Assembly: GCF_000281065.1 (NCBI RefSeq)
Contig: NZ_AKKK01000006.1
Location: 62,001 to 126,000 of the forward strand
Length of the DNA: 64,000 nt
From: Arthrobacter sp. M2012083
GTDB taxonomy: Bacteria; Actinomycetota; Actinomycetes; Actinomycetales; Micrococcaceae
Direction: 5' to 3'
The notes below the pieces were generated by a model. That model had not been told where the DNA came from, searched no databases, and saw only the letters and a program-made list of their open reading frames with translations. This document shows positions 17,769 through 26,966 of the stretch, piece by piece. Made by a program: the position numbers and the translations under genes. The first letter of the stretch is position 1; the number at the start of each line of letters is the position of its first letter.

Positions 17769-18797
17769 TCAGCGCTGGCGCGCGAACGGAATGACGTCGA
17801 GATCGTTGGGAACGGTGAATTTTCCGGTGAAGTGCTCTTCTGCTTCTAGCCACACGGACGTGGATGCGTGCCCGGGCACAAGATGATGCAGGGCAAGGTG
17901 CCTGGCGCCGGCGGCATCTGCCAGCTTCGCTGCCTCGCGGACACTGGTGTGGGACTTGTAGTGGTGGTCGCGGGCGGCGCGGCTGCCGTCGTCGGTCTTA
18001 TCGGCGTAGAGCGATTCCACCCAGTCGAAGTCGATGGCCTCGTGCAGCAACAGGTCCGTGCCCTGAGCCAGGGTGATCATGTTTTCCGTGTAGGCAGTGT
18101 CCCCGGAGATGGTCACGGAACCTTCTGCGGTATCGAAGCGGAAGGCGAAGGCCGGCGCCACTGGAGGATGTTCCACCAGGATGGCGGTCACTGTCACCAA
18201 CTCGTCGCGGTACACCTCGAACGGATCCATCTCCGGCGTCGGGTTGTTGTTGGGGTGGTAGCCGGATAGTGCAGGGATCCGGATGTCTTCGGCTTTGAAG
18301 ATGTCCAAGGGGCTGGGTCGCAAGCTGTCCAGGATGCGGTCATTAAGATCCGTGGCGTGGGCGGCCATCAATTGCTCAAACATCTGCAGGGTGCCCGGCG
18401 TCGGGTTCTCCGGAGCCAAGGGAAGAGGATCGACGACGGCGCGTGGCGACACCGGGGGCAGCTCCCCACGATTGCCGGGGCCAATGATTCTCACTGGGTT
18501 GCCGGCGCGGTCTGCAAGGGCGTACAGGCCAAAGATGCCGAGGCCGGCGAGATCATAGACGTGGTCCGAGTGGAGGTGGGTGATGAAGAGCGCCCTCAAA
18601 TCCTTGAGCTCCAGGCCTGACTGGCTGAGCCTGCGTCCGGCGCCTTGGCCGAAGTCCACCAAGTAGAAGGCCTCTCCGACCACCACTGCGGTGGCTATTC
18701 CGGTGCGCTCGCCGGAATCCGCTGCCGCCCACCATCTTGGCCCGCCAGCGGTCCCTAGGGTGACGATATGCGGTTTCAGGGATGACGTCAGTGTCAC
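17769..18797 (-). CDS. MBL-fold metallo-hydrolase (RNase Z/arylsulfatase-like group)
   Basis: The 342-residue protein has the metallo-beta-lactamase metal motif THLHSDHVYDLAG (HLHSDH at 74-79). Further metal-site segments are VTISGDTAYTENM (Asp) and a late His in HLALHHLVPGH. The fold class includes RNase Z-like and arylsulfatase-like hydrolases. A large insertion after the metal motif (residues about 95-190) does not match classical RNase Z. It is the first gene of a two-gene unit with the MHS carrier and is divergent from the LysR regulator, so a hydrolase acting on an imported ester or lactone is possible. Confidence 0.8.
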   Translation of the reverse strand: MTLTSSLKPHIVTLGTAGGPRWWAAADSGERTGIATAVVVGEAFYLVDFGQGAGRRLSQSGLELKDLRALFITHLHSDHVYDLAGLGIFGLYALADRAGNPVRIIGPGNRGELPPVSPRAVVDPLPLAPENPTPGTLQMFEQLMAAHATDLNDRILDSLRPSPLDIFKAEDIRIPALSGYHPNNNPTPEMDPFEVYRDELVTVTAILVEHPPVAPAFAFRFDTAEGSVTISGDTAYTENMITLAQGTDLLLHEAIDFDWVESLYADKTDDGSRAARDHHYKSHTSVREAAKLADAAGARHLALHHLVPGHASTSVWLEAEEHFTGKFTVPNDLDVIPFARQR

Positions 18798-18852
18798 GGG
18801 TGTCTCCTTCGACTTTGGCTTTTCTCCAGTGTGGCCCGGCTCACTGCTCTTG

Positions 18853-18858
18853 TATAAT
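18853..18858 (+). promoter_or_regulatory. -10 box TATAAT in front of the LysR gene
   Basis: A consensus TATAAT lies 34 nt before the LysR start in an AT-rich island. The start has AAGGAG 5 nt upstream. The gap to the divergent MBL-fold gene is only 94 bp, so the promoters overlap and LysR probably controls both directions. Confidence 0.5.
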
Positions 18859-18891
18859 CAATCAATTCTAAGAAGTTCATAAGGAGAACTG

Positions 18892-19791
18892 ATGGCCGAG
18901 TTCACCCTGCGCCAGCTCGAGTATTTTGTGGCGGTGCTCGATCACGGATCCCTCACCAAGGCTGCGAGCGAGAGCAATATCTCCCAGGCCGCCGCCTCCA
19001 TGGCGATCGCCCAGTTGGAAAAGAGCCTCGGTCTCGACCTGCTCATCCGGACCCGCGCCAAGAGAGTGGAGCCCACGCCGGCGGGGCTTGAACTGGGGGT
19101 CCGTGCCCGGCGAATCCTTGGGGAAGCGGCGGATCTGCAGGCCGGGGCTCTGATGGGGTCCCATGAAGAGATGCGCGGCCGGGTGTCCATTGGCTGCATG
19201 GTGGCCATTTCGCCCCGGGTGATCCCGGAACTCATCGGCTATTTCGCCGAGAAATGGCCCGAGGTGGAGCTCGACTTCGTGGAGGGCGCCGCCGAAGACC
19301 TGCAGAAGGCGGTGGGGGAGGGCGGGTTGGACCTCGCGTTTGTTTACTCCCTGCAGGTGGTACCGGGCGTCGATGTGGTCAAGGTTGTGGAATCCCGTCC
19401 GCAGTTCATGCTGGCTGCAAGCCACCCGCTGGCAGGACGGGCCTCGCTAAGCTTCGCCGACCTTGCCGGCGAGGATGTCATCCTCTTCAACGTGCCGCCC
19501 AGTGCTGAGCGCGTCACGGCTATGTTCCTCTCGGCGGGCATTGAGCCGAGGGTGCGCTGGAAAAGTGTGGTGGCGCAGACCATCCGCGGCGTGGTGGCCA
19601 GCGGAAGGGCCATCTCAGTGACTCACGCGTGGCCGGGAGTTGCTCCTGTTTACGCGGACTCCAAAGTTGCCTTGGTGCCCATTGAGGACGATCTTCCGGA
19701 GAGTTGGCTCGTGGCTGCCGTACCCCCGGGGATCAAGCGGTCGCGCAGGGTCGATGAGGTCATCGAGGCGGCGATCCACCTGGCCGGGTAG
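18892..19791 (+). CDS. LysR-family transcriptional regulator
   Basis: The 299-residue protein has the standard LysR layout. The N-terminal winged HTH (FTLRQLEYFVAVLDHGSLTKAASESNISQAAASMAIAQLEKSLGLDLL, split here over residues 3-50) is followed by a periplasmic-binding-like effector domain (residues about 90-295). AAGGAG is 5 nt before the ATG. It is divergent from the MBL-fold/MHS unit and is the obvious candidate to activate it in response to a small effector. Nothing in the effector domain tells me the ligand. Confidence 0.88.
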   Translation: MAEFTLRQLEYFVAVLDHGSLTKAASESNISQAAASMAIAQLEKSLGLDLLIRTRAKRVEPTPAGLELGVRARRILGEAADLQAGALMGSHEEMRGRVSIGCMVAISPRVIPELIGYFAEKWPEVELDFVEGAAEDLQKAVGEGGLDLAFVYSLQVVPGVDVVKVVESRPQFMLAASHPLAGRASLSFADLAGEDVILFNVPPSAERVTAMFLSAGIEPRVRWKSVVAQTIRGVVASGRAISVTHAWPGVAPVYADSKVALVPIEDDLPESWLVAAVPPGIKRSRRVDEVIEAAIHLAG

Positions 19792-19816
19792 GCCCCTTGC
19801 TCATCTTTAGTTTCCC

Positions 19817-19852
19817 AAAGCAATCAATCTGGGTTATAGTTGCTTTAGGCAA
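19817..19852. promoter_or_regulatory. Putative MarR operator
   Basis: Two overlapping inverted repeats lie just before the MarR gene: AAAGCAA (19817-19823) with TTGCTTT (19840-19846), and TTGC-TTTAG-GCAA (19840-19852). Their position over the likely promoter fits autorepression of the marR-exporter unit. Confidence 0.55.
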
Positions 19853-19873
19853 ACAAAAAGAGGGGTGTTTCGC

Positions 19874-20356
19874 ATGTCCGTCGGTTCTGCCACAGCAACC
19901 GATCTTGTGCATCAGATTTTCGATCTCCAGCGCACGCTGCGCTGTGTGGTGACTGCCCACATGGCCCGCGTTCCCGACGTCGGAATGGCCGTGCAGGGGG
20001 TAATGCGTTTCATCGGCGAGGGGGAGACCCGCGCAACGCAACTGGCCACTCGACTCGGAGTCAGCGCCCCGGTCCTCAGCCGGCACATCACCGAACTCGA
20101 GGAGCTGGGCTTTGTAGTCAGGCGGCCTGATCCCGCTGACGGCAGGGCCCAGCTTCTCGCCCTGACGGAAAGCGGCGCGGCGAAACTGCGCGAATTCGAA
20201 GAACAACGCAGCGTGAGACTGCGCGATTACCTGGCGGATTGGAGCGAGGCGGACGCCCTCGAGGCCTCCCAGGTCATCAACAAACTCACTGTGTCCCTCA
20301 AGGACTCAATCCGGGCAACGGCGGCCGGCTCCATCACAACAAACCAGACAGCTTAG
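19874..20356 (+). CDS. MarR-family transcriptional regulator
   Basis: ATG 19874 has AGAGGGG 9 nt upstream; GTG 19865 is an in-frame alternative. The 160-residue protein contains a winged-helix core, ATQLATRLGVSAPVLSRHITELEELGFVVRR, and the wing DPADGRAQLLALTESG, which is diagnostic of MarR. It lies 10 bp upstream of a DHA2 drug exporter gene with palindromic elements before it. It is therefore expected to repress exporter expression until a toxic ligand binds. Confidence 0.88.
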   Translation: MSVGSATATDLVHQIFDLQRTLRCVVTAHMARVPDVGMAVQGVMRFIGEGETRATQLATRLGVSAPVLSRHITELEELGFVVRRPDPADGRAQLLALTESGAAKLREFEEQRSVRLRDYLADWSEADALEASQVINKLTVSLKDSIRATAAGSITTNQTA

Positions 20357-20366
20357 GAGCCCACGC

Positions 20367-22457
20367 ATGGCTACACCAGCAGTACAAAACTCCCAGGCGG
20401 TGGACGCCTCAGTTAGCAGGGCCTCCGAGCCCATGACCCATCGGCAGATCATGGAAGCCCTGACCGGGCTCCTCGCCGCTTTCTTTACGGCAATCCTCAG
20501 CAGCACGATCGTCGCGAACGCGCTGCCCACCATCATGTCCGAGCTCAAGGGCACGCAAACCGACTTCGCCTGGGTCATTACGGCCGCGCTGTTGGCGAAC
20601 GCTGCCACCACGCCCATCTGGGGCAAGCTCGCGGACCTCTTCGACAAGAAGCTCCTGGTCCAGCTGAGCATCATCATCTTCGTGGCGGGCTCGGTCATGG
20701 CAGGCCTGTCTGAAACCATTCCGCTACTGCTGACCGCCCGCGTCATCCAAGGCGTGGCCATGGGTGGCCTCACCGCCTTGGCCCAGGCGATCATCGGCTC
20801 CATGATTCCGCCGCGCGACCGCGGTAAGTACTCCGGTTACATGGGCGCTGTCATGGCGGTGGGCACCGCCGGCGGACCGCTGCTGGGCGGCTTCATCGTT
20901 GACAGCCCGCTCGGCTGGCGCTGGACGTTCTTTGTCTGCGTGCCGCTGGCCGTCGTCGCGCTCATCCTTCTCCAGGTGACGCTGAAGATCCAGCACATCA
21001 AGCGCCCGGCGAAGATCGACTGGCTCGGTTCCATCCTGCTCACATCCGGTGTGAGCCTGCTCCTCATCTGGGTTTCCTTCGCCGGCAACCCTGACTACTA
21101 CGACTGGTTCTCCTGGCAGTCCGCGCTCATGGTGGGCGGCGGCGTAGCCTTGCTGGCACTTCTGGTCCTGGTTGAAACCAAGGTTCCCGAGCCCATCATC
21201 CCGCTCAAGATCATCTCCGAGCGCACCACCGCCTTGGCCATCGTTGCCTCCGTTGCCGTTGGTATAGCCATGTTCGGTTCCTCCACCTTCCTGGGCCAGT
21301 ATTTCCAGGTTGCCCGTGGAGCTACACCCACCGAGGCAGGCCTCCTGACGCTGCCGATGATCGCCGGCAACCTGATCGGTTCCGTCGCATCCGGCATCCT
21401 GATCAGCCGTTTCGGCAAGTGGAAGAGGTTCCTTATTGCAGGATCCGTCCTCCTCATCGGCGGTCTCGCGTTCGCCGGAACCATGGACCACACCACAGAA
21501 CTGTGGATCGTGGCGATCTACACCGGGGTGTTCGGCCTCGGGCTCGGCATGCTGATGCAAAACCTGGTGCTTGCTGTTCAGAACACCGTCCAGGCCAAGG
21601 ACATTGGAACCGCCAGCGCTTCGGTGGCGTTCTTCCGCTCCGTAGGCGGCGCGATTGGCGTATCCGTCCTGGGCGCCATCATGTCCAACCATGTGAAGGA
21701 CCTTGCTGTTGAAGGCATGGCTGCCGCAGGCATTCCAGCTCAAGGTGGAGCCTCCGGAGCCAGCATGGACCTGGCCGACATGCCCGCTCCCATCGCCGGG
21801 ATCATGCGGGCCGCCTACGGAGACGCGACCGCACAGATCTTCCTGATCTCGGCCATCATCAGCGTTGTGGCTCTCCTGGCCGTGCTGTTCATCAAAGAAC
21901 GCCCGCTGCGCCGAACGGTTGATGCTGCCCCGGAAAAGGAACTCATGGCCACGGCGTCAGGAGACGCAGGAATGTCGCTGGATACCGCCTCCATGGACGC
22001 AGTGAAAGCGTCCGACGGCGGCGCACACGGCCTGGGTGCCGACGCTGCGGTGCCAAGGGGTTTCCGCCAGTTTTCAGGGGCCGCCCGTCAGGTTCCCGTG
22101 GGGGAGCGACCGGCTTCGAACGCGGAGTCCGGCTCCGATCTTGACCTCGAGTTTGCCCGGATCCTCACGCAGGAACGACCCCAGGGCACGGCTGACGTGA
22201 AGGAAGTCCAGGAACAGCTGTCCCGTACCCAGTACGTCCTGGCCGAGCAGCAGCTGCAGCTCAGCCGAGCCAACGTGGAACTGCAGGCCCGGTTGCGGGA
22301 GCAGCAAACCATTGCGGAGCAGCAGGCCCATACTGCGGAGGAGCTCGCAGCAATCCGTAAGGAGCTCAAGCGCGAACGCAGGCAGCAGGAACGGATGGCG
22401 TTGTTGCTCCTCCAGGGCGTAGAAGCCCGTTCGGATCACGGCAAACACGCGGGCTAG
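20367..22457 (+). CDS. DHA2-family (EmrB/QacA) MFS exporter with long cytosolic coiled-coil tail
   Basis: The 696-residue protein has about 14 membrane segments up to residue 510. It carries the DHA motifs ALPTIMSELKGTQTDFAWVITA and GAVMAVGTAGGPLLGGFIVD, typical of proton-driven drug efflux. Unlike most family members (about 480-520 residues) it continues for about 180 residues. A low-complexity linker leads to a heptad-rich segment (EEVQ/EQLSRTQYVLAEQQLQL, LRKELKRERRQQ-like) predicted to be a coiled coil. It shares an operon with MarR and ends at a strong terminator. The tail could oligomerise the exporter or tether it to a partner. Confidence 0.87.
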   Translation: MATPAVQNSQAVDASVSRASEPMTHRQIMEALTGLLAAFFTAILSSTIVANALPTIMSELKGTQTDFAWVITAALLANAATTPIWGKLADLFDKKLLVQLSIIIFVAGSVMAGLSETIPLLLTARVIQGVAMGGLTALAQAIIGSMIPPRDRGKYSGYMGAVMAVGTAGGPLLGGFIVDSPLGWRWTFFVCVPLAVVALILLQVTLKIQHIKRPAKIDWLGSILLTSGVSLLLIWVSFAGNPDYYDWFSWQSALMVGGGVALLALLVLVETKVPEPIIPLKIISERTTALAIVASVAVGIAMFGSSTFLGQYFQVARGATPTEAGLLTLPMIAGNLIGSVASGILISRFGKWKRFLIAGSVLLIGGLAFAGTMDHTTELWIVAIYTGVFGLGLGMLMQNLVLAVQNTVQAKDIGTASASVAFFRSVGGAIGVSVLGAIMSNHVKDLAVEGMAAAGIPAQGGASGASMDLADMPAPIAGIMRAAYGDATAQIFLISAIISVVALLAVLFIKERPLRRTVDAAPEKELMATASGDAGMSLDTASMDAVKASDGGAHGLGADAAVPRGFRQFSGAARQVPVGERPASNAESGSDLDLEFARILTQERPQGTADVKEVQEQLSRTQYVLAEQQLQLSRANVELQARLREQQTIAEQQAHTAEELAAIRKELKRERRQQERMALLLLQGVEARSDHGKHAG

Positions 22458-22471
22458 CACTCAATACCTAA

Positions 22472-22500
22472 ACGCCGGCTGGGGAACCAGCCGGCGTTTT
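22472..22500 (+). terminator. Intrinsic terminator after the DHA2 exporter
   Basis: A perfect 11-bp stem ACGCCGGCTGG / CCAGCCGGCGT with a GGAA loop is followed by TTTTTCTGTT. It closes the marR-exporter unit 15 bp past the stop codon. Confidence 0.92.
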
Positions 22501-22659
22501 TCTGTTGCCGACACGGGAAATACTCCGCTGGGATGATCTTTTCCGTAAGTTGTTTCGCCCGGGCAACGGATTTCGTAGAGTGGGGAGGCTAATACTGTCA
22601 GCCCCTGCTGCCAAACTTCTCTTAACTCATTCACGCACTCTTTCTAAGGACCCGTGGGC

Positions 22660-24393
22660 ATGCTTGTCACCCTTATACGGCGCTACTCCAAGCCGTATTT
22701 GCCGCAGATAGTGGCTGTGCTGATTTTTCAGTTGGCGTCCACCATCGCCACGCTCTACCTCCCCAGCCTCAACGCCAAAATCATTGATGAGGGAGTTTCC
22801 CGCGGAGACACCGACTTCATCTGGCAAACCGGTGTGCTCATGCTCGGTGTCGCCCTTGGACAGGTGCTTACCGCCATTATCGCGGTGTACTTCGGCGCCC
22901 GCGTTGCCATGGCCATCGGCCGCGACCTGCGCCGAAGCGTCTACCGGCAGGTCAGCAGCTTCTCCGCCCAAGACGTCAACCGATTCGGCGCTCCCACGCT
23001 GATCACCCGCGGCACCAACGATGTCCAGCAGGTACAGATGCTGGTGCTCATGGGCCTGAACTTCATGGTTTCCACGCCCATCATGTGTGTTGGCGGCATC
23101 ATCATGGCTCTCCGTGAGGACCTCAACCTCTCCTGGCTCGTGTGGGTTTCCGTTCCGGTCCTGGTGGCCGTGGTGGGCTACCTCGTGGTCCGGTTGATGC
23201 CCCTGTTCCGTTCCATGCAGACCAAGATCGACGCGATCAACGGTGTGCTTCGCGAGCAAATCATCGGAATCCGCGTGGTCCGTGCCTTTGTGCGTGAACC
23301 CCACGAGGCAAAGCGCTTCGGCGATGCCAATGAAGACCTCACCGCAGTGTCCGTGAAGATCGGCAACCTGTTTGTCCTGATGTTCCCGGCCATTGGCATG
23401 ATCCTGCACCTGTCTACGGCCGCCGTGCTGTGGTTCGGCGGCCAGCGCGTGGATTCGGGAGAAATGCAGGTGGGTGCGCTCACGGCCTTCCTCCAGTACC
23501 TGCTGCAAATCCTGATGGCCGTCATGATGGGCACGTTCATGGCCATGATGATTCCCCGCGCGTCCGTCTGTGCGGATCGCATCGGCGAGGTGCTCGACGT
23601 CGAGCCTTCCATCCACAACCCCACCTCACCGACGGTGCCGGCTGAGAAGAAAGGCCGCGTGGAATTCCGCGACGTCACGTTCAAGTACCCCGGTGCGGAG
23701 GCGCCGGTGCTGAGCAACATCTCCTTCACCGCCGAGCCGGGCAAGACCCTGGCCATCATCGGATCCACGGGCGCAGGCAAGACCACCCTGGTTTCGCTCC
23801 TGCCGCGGCTTTACGATGTCGCCTCGGGCGACGTCCTGCTCGACGGCGTGCCCGTCACCAAGTTGGACGCATCTGAAATCACCAGCCGCGTATCCGCGGT
23901 TCCGCAGAAGCCCTACCTGTTCTCCGGAACCATCGAGCACAACCTGCGCTTCGGCAAGCCCGACGCCACCGACGAAGAACTGTGGGATGCGTTGGAGACT
24001 GCGCAGGCCAAGGGCTTCGTCGAGGAAAAGTCATCCGGTCTGAACCGGCGCATTGCCCAAGGTGGCACCAACGTATCCGGCGGCCAGCGCCAGAGGCTGT
24101 CCATTGCCAGGGCGCTTGTTACCAAGCCGAATGTGTACCTGTTTGATGATTCGTTCTCCGCTTTGGACGTCGCTACCGATGCCAGGCTGCGCAAGGCCTT
24201 GAAAGCCAAGACCAGGGACGCCACGGTCATCATCGTGGCCCAGCGTGTGTCAACCATCGCGGACGCGGACGAGATCCTCGTGCTGGATAACGGCCGGATC
24301 GTCGACCGTGGAACGCACGACGAACTGCTGGAAACGTCACCCACGTACCAGGAAATCGTTGAATCCCAGCTGAGCGTGGAGGAAGTGGCATGA
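22660..24393 (+). CDS. ABC exporter half-transporter, degenerate-site subunit
   Basis: ATG 22660 is preferred (AAGGA 9 nt upstream) over GTG 22654, giving 577 residues. A six-helix transmembrane domain (residues 1-310) precedes an NBD with Walker A GSTGAGKTT, signature VSGGQRQ and Walker B YLFDDSFSALD. The catalytic Glu after the Walker B Asp is replaced by Asp, a mark of the degenerate site in heterodimeric exporters such as TM287/288 and LmrCD. It overlaps the next ABC gene by 4 bp, so the two form one heterodimer. Substrates are likely hydrophobic drugs or lipids. Confidence 0.88.
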   Translation: MLVTLIRRYSKPYLPQIVAVLIFQLASTIATLYLPSLNAKIIDEGVSRGDTDFIWQTGVLMLGVALGQVLTAIIAVYFGARVAMAIGRDLRRSVYRQVSSFSAQDVNRFGAPTLITRGTNDVQQVQMLVLMGLNFMVSTPIMCVGGIIMALREDLNLSWLVWVSVPVLVAVVGYLVVRLMPLFRSMQTKIDAINGVLREQIIGIRVVRAFVREPHEAKRFGDANEDLTAVSVKIGNLFVLMFPAIGMILHLSTAAVLWFGGQRVDSGEMQVGALTAFLQYLLQILMAVMMGTFMAMMIPRASVCADRIGEVLDVEPSIHNPTSPTVPAEKKGRVEFRDVTFKYPGAEAPVLSNISFTAEPGKTLAIIGSTGAGKTTLVSLLPRLYDVASGDVLLDGVPVTKLDASEITSRVSAVPQKPYLFSGTIEHNLRFGKPDATDEELWDALETAQAKGFVEEKSSGLNRRIAQGGTNVSGGQRQRLSIARALVTKPNVYLFDDSFSALDVATDARLRKALKAKTRDATVIIVAQRVSTIADADEILVLDNGRIVDRGTHDELLETSPTYQEIVESQLSVEEVA

Positions 24394-26468
24394 GCGAGCA
24401 GAACCAGCAGAAGAAGCGTGGCTGGGCTGCCAAGGCACAGGCCGCCAAGGATGCCAAGGCAACGGCCGAGGCTGAGGTAGCAACAGAGCTGCTTGACGAC
24501 GAAGACTTCGTTGAAGAGGAATACGTCCCTTCCGAAGCCGATGGCGGCATGTTCGGCGACGTTCCGGCCAAGAAGGCGAAGGAGTTCTGGCCCTCCGCCA
24601 AGCGGCTCATGGGCCTGCTTAAGCCCGAGAGCGTTGGTGTGTACATCGTGATCGGCCTCGTCATTGTCTCGGTCGTCCTCAACGTGATCGCCCCCAAGGT
24701 ACTGGGTATTGCCATGGACGTCATTTTCGGTGGCGTCATCGGCAGGCAGGTCCCGGAGGGGGTGTCCCAAGAGCAGTTCGTGGAGCTCATGCGTCAGCAG
24801 GGGCAAGGCAACTTTGCGGACATGGTTTCCAAGATGGAACTGACCAACGGGATCGACTTCCCTAAGCTGACGTTCCTGATTTCGATCGTGCTCCTCATGT
24901 ACTTCGTTGCCAACATCTTCCTGTGGGCCCAGGGTTGGTTGCTCAACAGGATCGTCATGCGGGTCATCAAGAAGCTACGCAACGACGTCCAGGCCAAGCT
25001 CAACCGGCTCCCGTTGAACTACTTCGACACCCGCCAGCGTGGCGACATCCTGTCGCGCGTGACCAACGACGTCGACAACGTCCAGCAGGGTCTTCAGCAG
25101 GCGTTCTCACAACTGGTCAGCTCCGTGCTCACGGTCCTGGGTATCACGGTCATGATGTTCATCGTGTCCTGGGAGCTGGCGCTGATTGCCTTGATCGCCC
25201 TGCCGTTGTCCGGCATTGTTGCGGGCGTCATCGGTGCCCGTAGCCAGAAGCTCTTTGCCGCGCAGTGGAAGAACACCGGCGCACTCAACGGCCAGATCGA
25301 GGAGTCGTTCTCCGGCCACGACCTCGTGAAGGTGTTCGGCCGCGATGCCGACATGCTGGAGCGTTTCGACGAGAAGAACGAGGAACTGTACAAAGCATCC
25401 TTCGGGGCACAGTTCGTGTCCGGTGTGATCTTCCCGGCCATGAACTTCGTCTCGTACCTGTCCTACGTCGGCATTGCCGTGGTTGGCGGCCTCCGCGTTG
25501 CCTCGGGCTCCATGAGCCTCGGCGACGCCACGGCGTTCATCCAGTACTCCCGTGAATTCACCCAGCCGCTGGGCCAGATCGCAGGCATGGCCAACATGCT
25601 GCAGTCCGGCGTTGCCTCCGCAGAGCGCGTCTTCGAGTTCCTGGACGCCGATGAAGAAGTTGAAGAGAACCCCACGCGTCACCTGCCCTCCAAGACCGAC
25701 GGCCACGTGGAGTTCGAGCACGTCTCCTTCAGCTACGTGGAGGACAAGCCTCTCATCGAGGACCTGTCCTTCGCTGCGGAACCTGGTCACACGGTGGCCA
25801 TCGTGGGCCCCACCGGTGCAGGCAAGACCACGCTGGTGAACCTCGTGATGCGTTTCTACGAGCTCAATGCCGGCCGGATCACCCTGGACGGCGTGGACAT
25901 CAAGGACCTCAGTCGTGCCGAGCTGCGGTCCAAGGTTGGCATGGTGTTGCAGGATGCCTGGCTCTTTGGCGGGACCATCTACGACAACATCAAGTACGGA
26001 AACCTGGACGCCACCGAAGAGCAGATCATGGAGGCGGCCAAGGCCACCTACGTGGACCGCTTCGTGCGTGCTCTTCCGGACGGTTACCAGACGATCATCG
26101 ACGAAGAAGGCAACAACGTCAGCGCCGGTGAAAAGCAGCTCATCACCATCGCCCGTGCCTTCGTCTCCGATCCTTCGTTGTTGATCCTGGATGAAGCCAC
26201 GAGCTCCGTGGACACCCGTACCGAGCTGCTGCTGCAGAAGGCCATGGCAGCGCTCCGAACTGACCGTACGAGTTTCGTGATAGCCCACCGACTCTCCACC
26301 ATCCGGGACGCCGACACGATCCTGGTGATGGAAAACGGCAAGATCGTGGAGCAGGGAAACCACACCCGGCTGCTCGCTCTCCAGGGCGCGTACTACCGCT
26401 TGTACATGTCCCAGTTCGCGGGTGAGGAAGAGACCGCGGTGGACGACTCGACGGCGGTGCACAGCTGA
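24390..26468 (+). CDS. ABC exporter half-transporter, catalytic-site subunit
   Basis: The 692-residue partner starts inside the previous stop (ATGA). A charged Lys/Ala/Glu-rich head of about 70 residues precedes the six-helix membrane domain. The NBD has Walker A GPTGAGKTT, a canonical Walker B LLILDEATSSVD with catalytic Glu, and an aberrant signature VSAGEKQ instead of LSGGQ. Pairing this poor signature with the partner's Asp-containing Walker B makes one degenerate site, while the other site is complete. An insertion between the first two membrane helices (EQFVELMRQQGQGNFADM) is typical of the MdlB-like half. Confidence 0.88.
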   Translation: MSEQNQQKKRGWAAKAQAAKDAKATAEAEVATELLDDEDFVEEEYVPSEADGGMFGDVPAKKAKEFWPSAKRLMGLLKPESVGVYIVIGLVIVSVVLNVIAPKVLGIAMDVIFGGVIGRQVPEGVSQEQFVELMRQQGQGNFADMVSKMELTNGIDFPKLTFLISIVLLMYFVANIFLWAQGWLLNRIVMRVIKKLRNDVQAKLNRLPLNYFDTRQRGDILSRVTNDVDNVQQGLQQAFSQLVSSVLTVLGITVMMFIVSWELALIALIALPLSGIVAGVIGARSQKLFAAQWKNTGALNGQIEESFSGHDLVKVFGRDADMLERFDEKNEELYKASFGAQFVSGVIFPAMNFVSYLSYVGIAVVGGLRVASGSMSLGDATAFIQYSREFTQPLGQIAGMANMLQSGVASAERVFEFLDADEEVEENPTRHLPSKTDGHVEFEHVSFSYVEDKPLIEDLSFAAEPGHTVAIVGPTGAGKTTLVNLVMRFYELNAGRITLDGVDIKDLSRAELRSKVGMVLQDAWLFGGTIYDNIKYGNLDATEEQIMEAAKATYVDRFVRALPDGYQTIIDEEGNNVSAGEKQLITIARAFVSDPSLLILDEATSSVDTRTELLLQKAMAALRTDRTSFVIAHRLSTIRDADTILVMENGKIVEQGNHTRLLALQGAYYRLYMSQFAGEEETAVDDSTAVHS

Positions 26469-26941
26469 GCACGGAAACACTGAAGGAGTCCAGGGCACCC
26501 CGGCGCATTGAGGTCCTTGTACCCATGCGCTGGGGTGACATGGACGCCTACGGACACATCAACAACGTCCAGATTGTGCGCATGCTCGAGGAAGCCCGCA
26601 TCGCAGCCTTCGGGCCGCCCCGCGGTGCGGGCCTCCCCGGCGTCGAACCTCCCGCTGCCCTCTTCAATGATGTTGAGGAGGGGACCATGACCCTGGTTGT
26701 GGAGCACAAAGTCCGCTACGTCCGGACGCTGGACTACCGCAACATGCCGGCCGTCGTCGAGATCTGGGTGGGCGCCATCAAGGGCGCGAGCTTCGATCTC
26801 CACTACGTCATCAAGGACCCCGTCACGCGGGAGGACTGCGTCAAAGCCACCACTCACCTGGCTTTCGTGGCGGAGGCCACCGGACGGGTCCTCAGGCTCA
26901 CTCCGGAGCAAAAGGAAAAGCTCGAACGCTACCGCGCGTAG
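26465..26941 (+). CDS. Acyl-CoA thioesterase (4HBT hotdog fold), probable CTG start
   Basis: The hotdog motif WGDMDAYGHINNVQ with the catalytic Asp, plus VRTLDYRNMPAVVEIWV and a final SFDLHYVIKD strand, identifies a 4-hydroxybenzoyl-CoA-type thioesterase. ATG 26525 gives 138 residues but starts inside the first beta strand (RIEVLVPMRWGDMD). The frame is open upstream to CTG 26465, whose bases overlap the ABC stop as CTGA, mimicking the ATGA overlap of the pair before it. No ATG, GTG or TTG lies between. I therefore annotate CTG 26465 (158 residues), with ATG 26525 as the conventional alternative. Confidence 0.7.
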   Translation: MSTETLKESRAPRRIEVLVPMRWGDMDAYGHINNVQIVRMLEEARIAAFGPPRGAGLPGVEPPAALFNDVEEGTMTLVVEHKVRYVRTLDYRNMPAVVEIWVGAIKGASFDLHYVIKDPVTREDCVKATTHLAFVAEATGRVLRLTPEQKEKLERYRA

Positions 26942-26966
26942 TCTCTGCTGCCCGTAGAGTTTCAGC

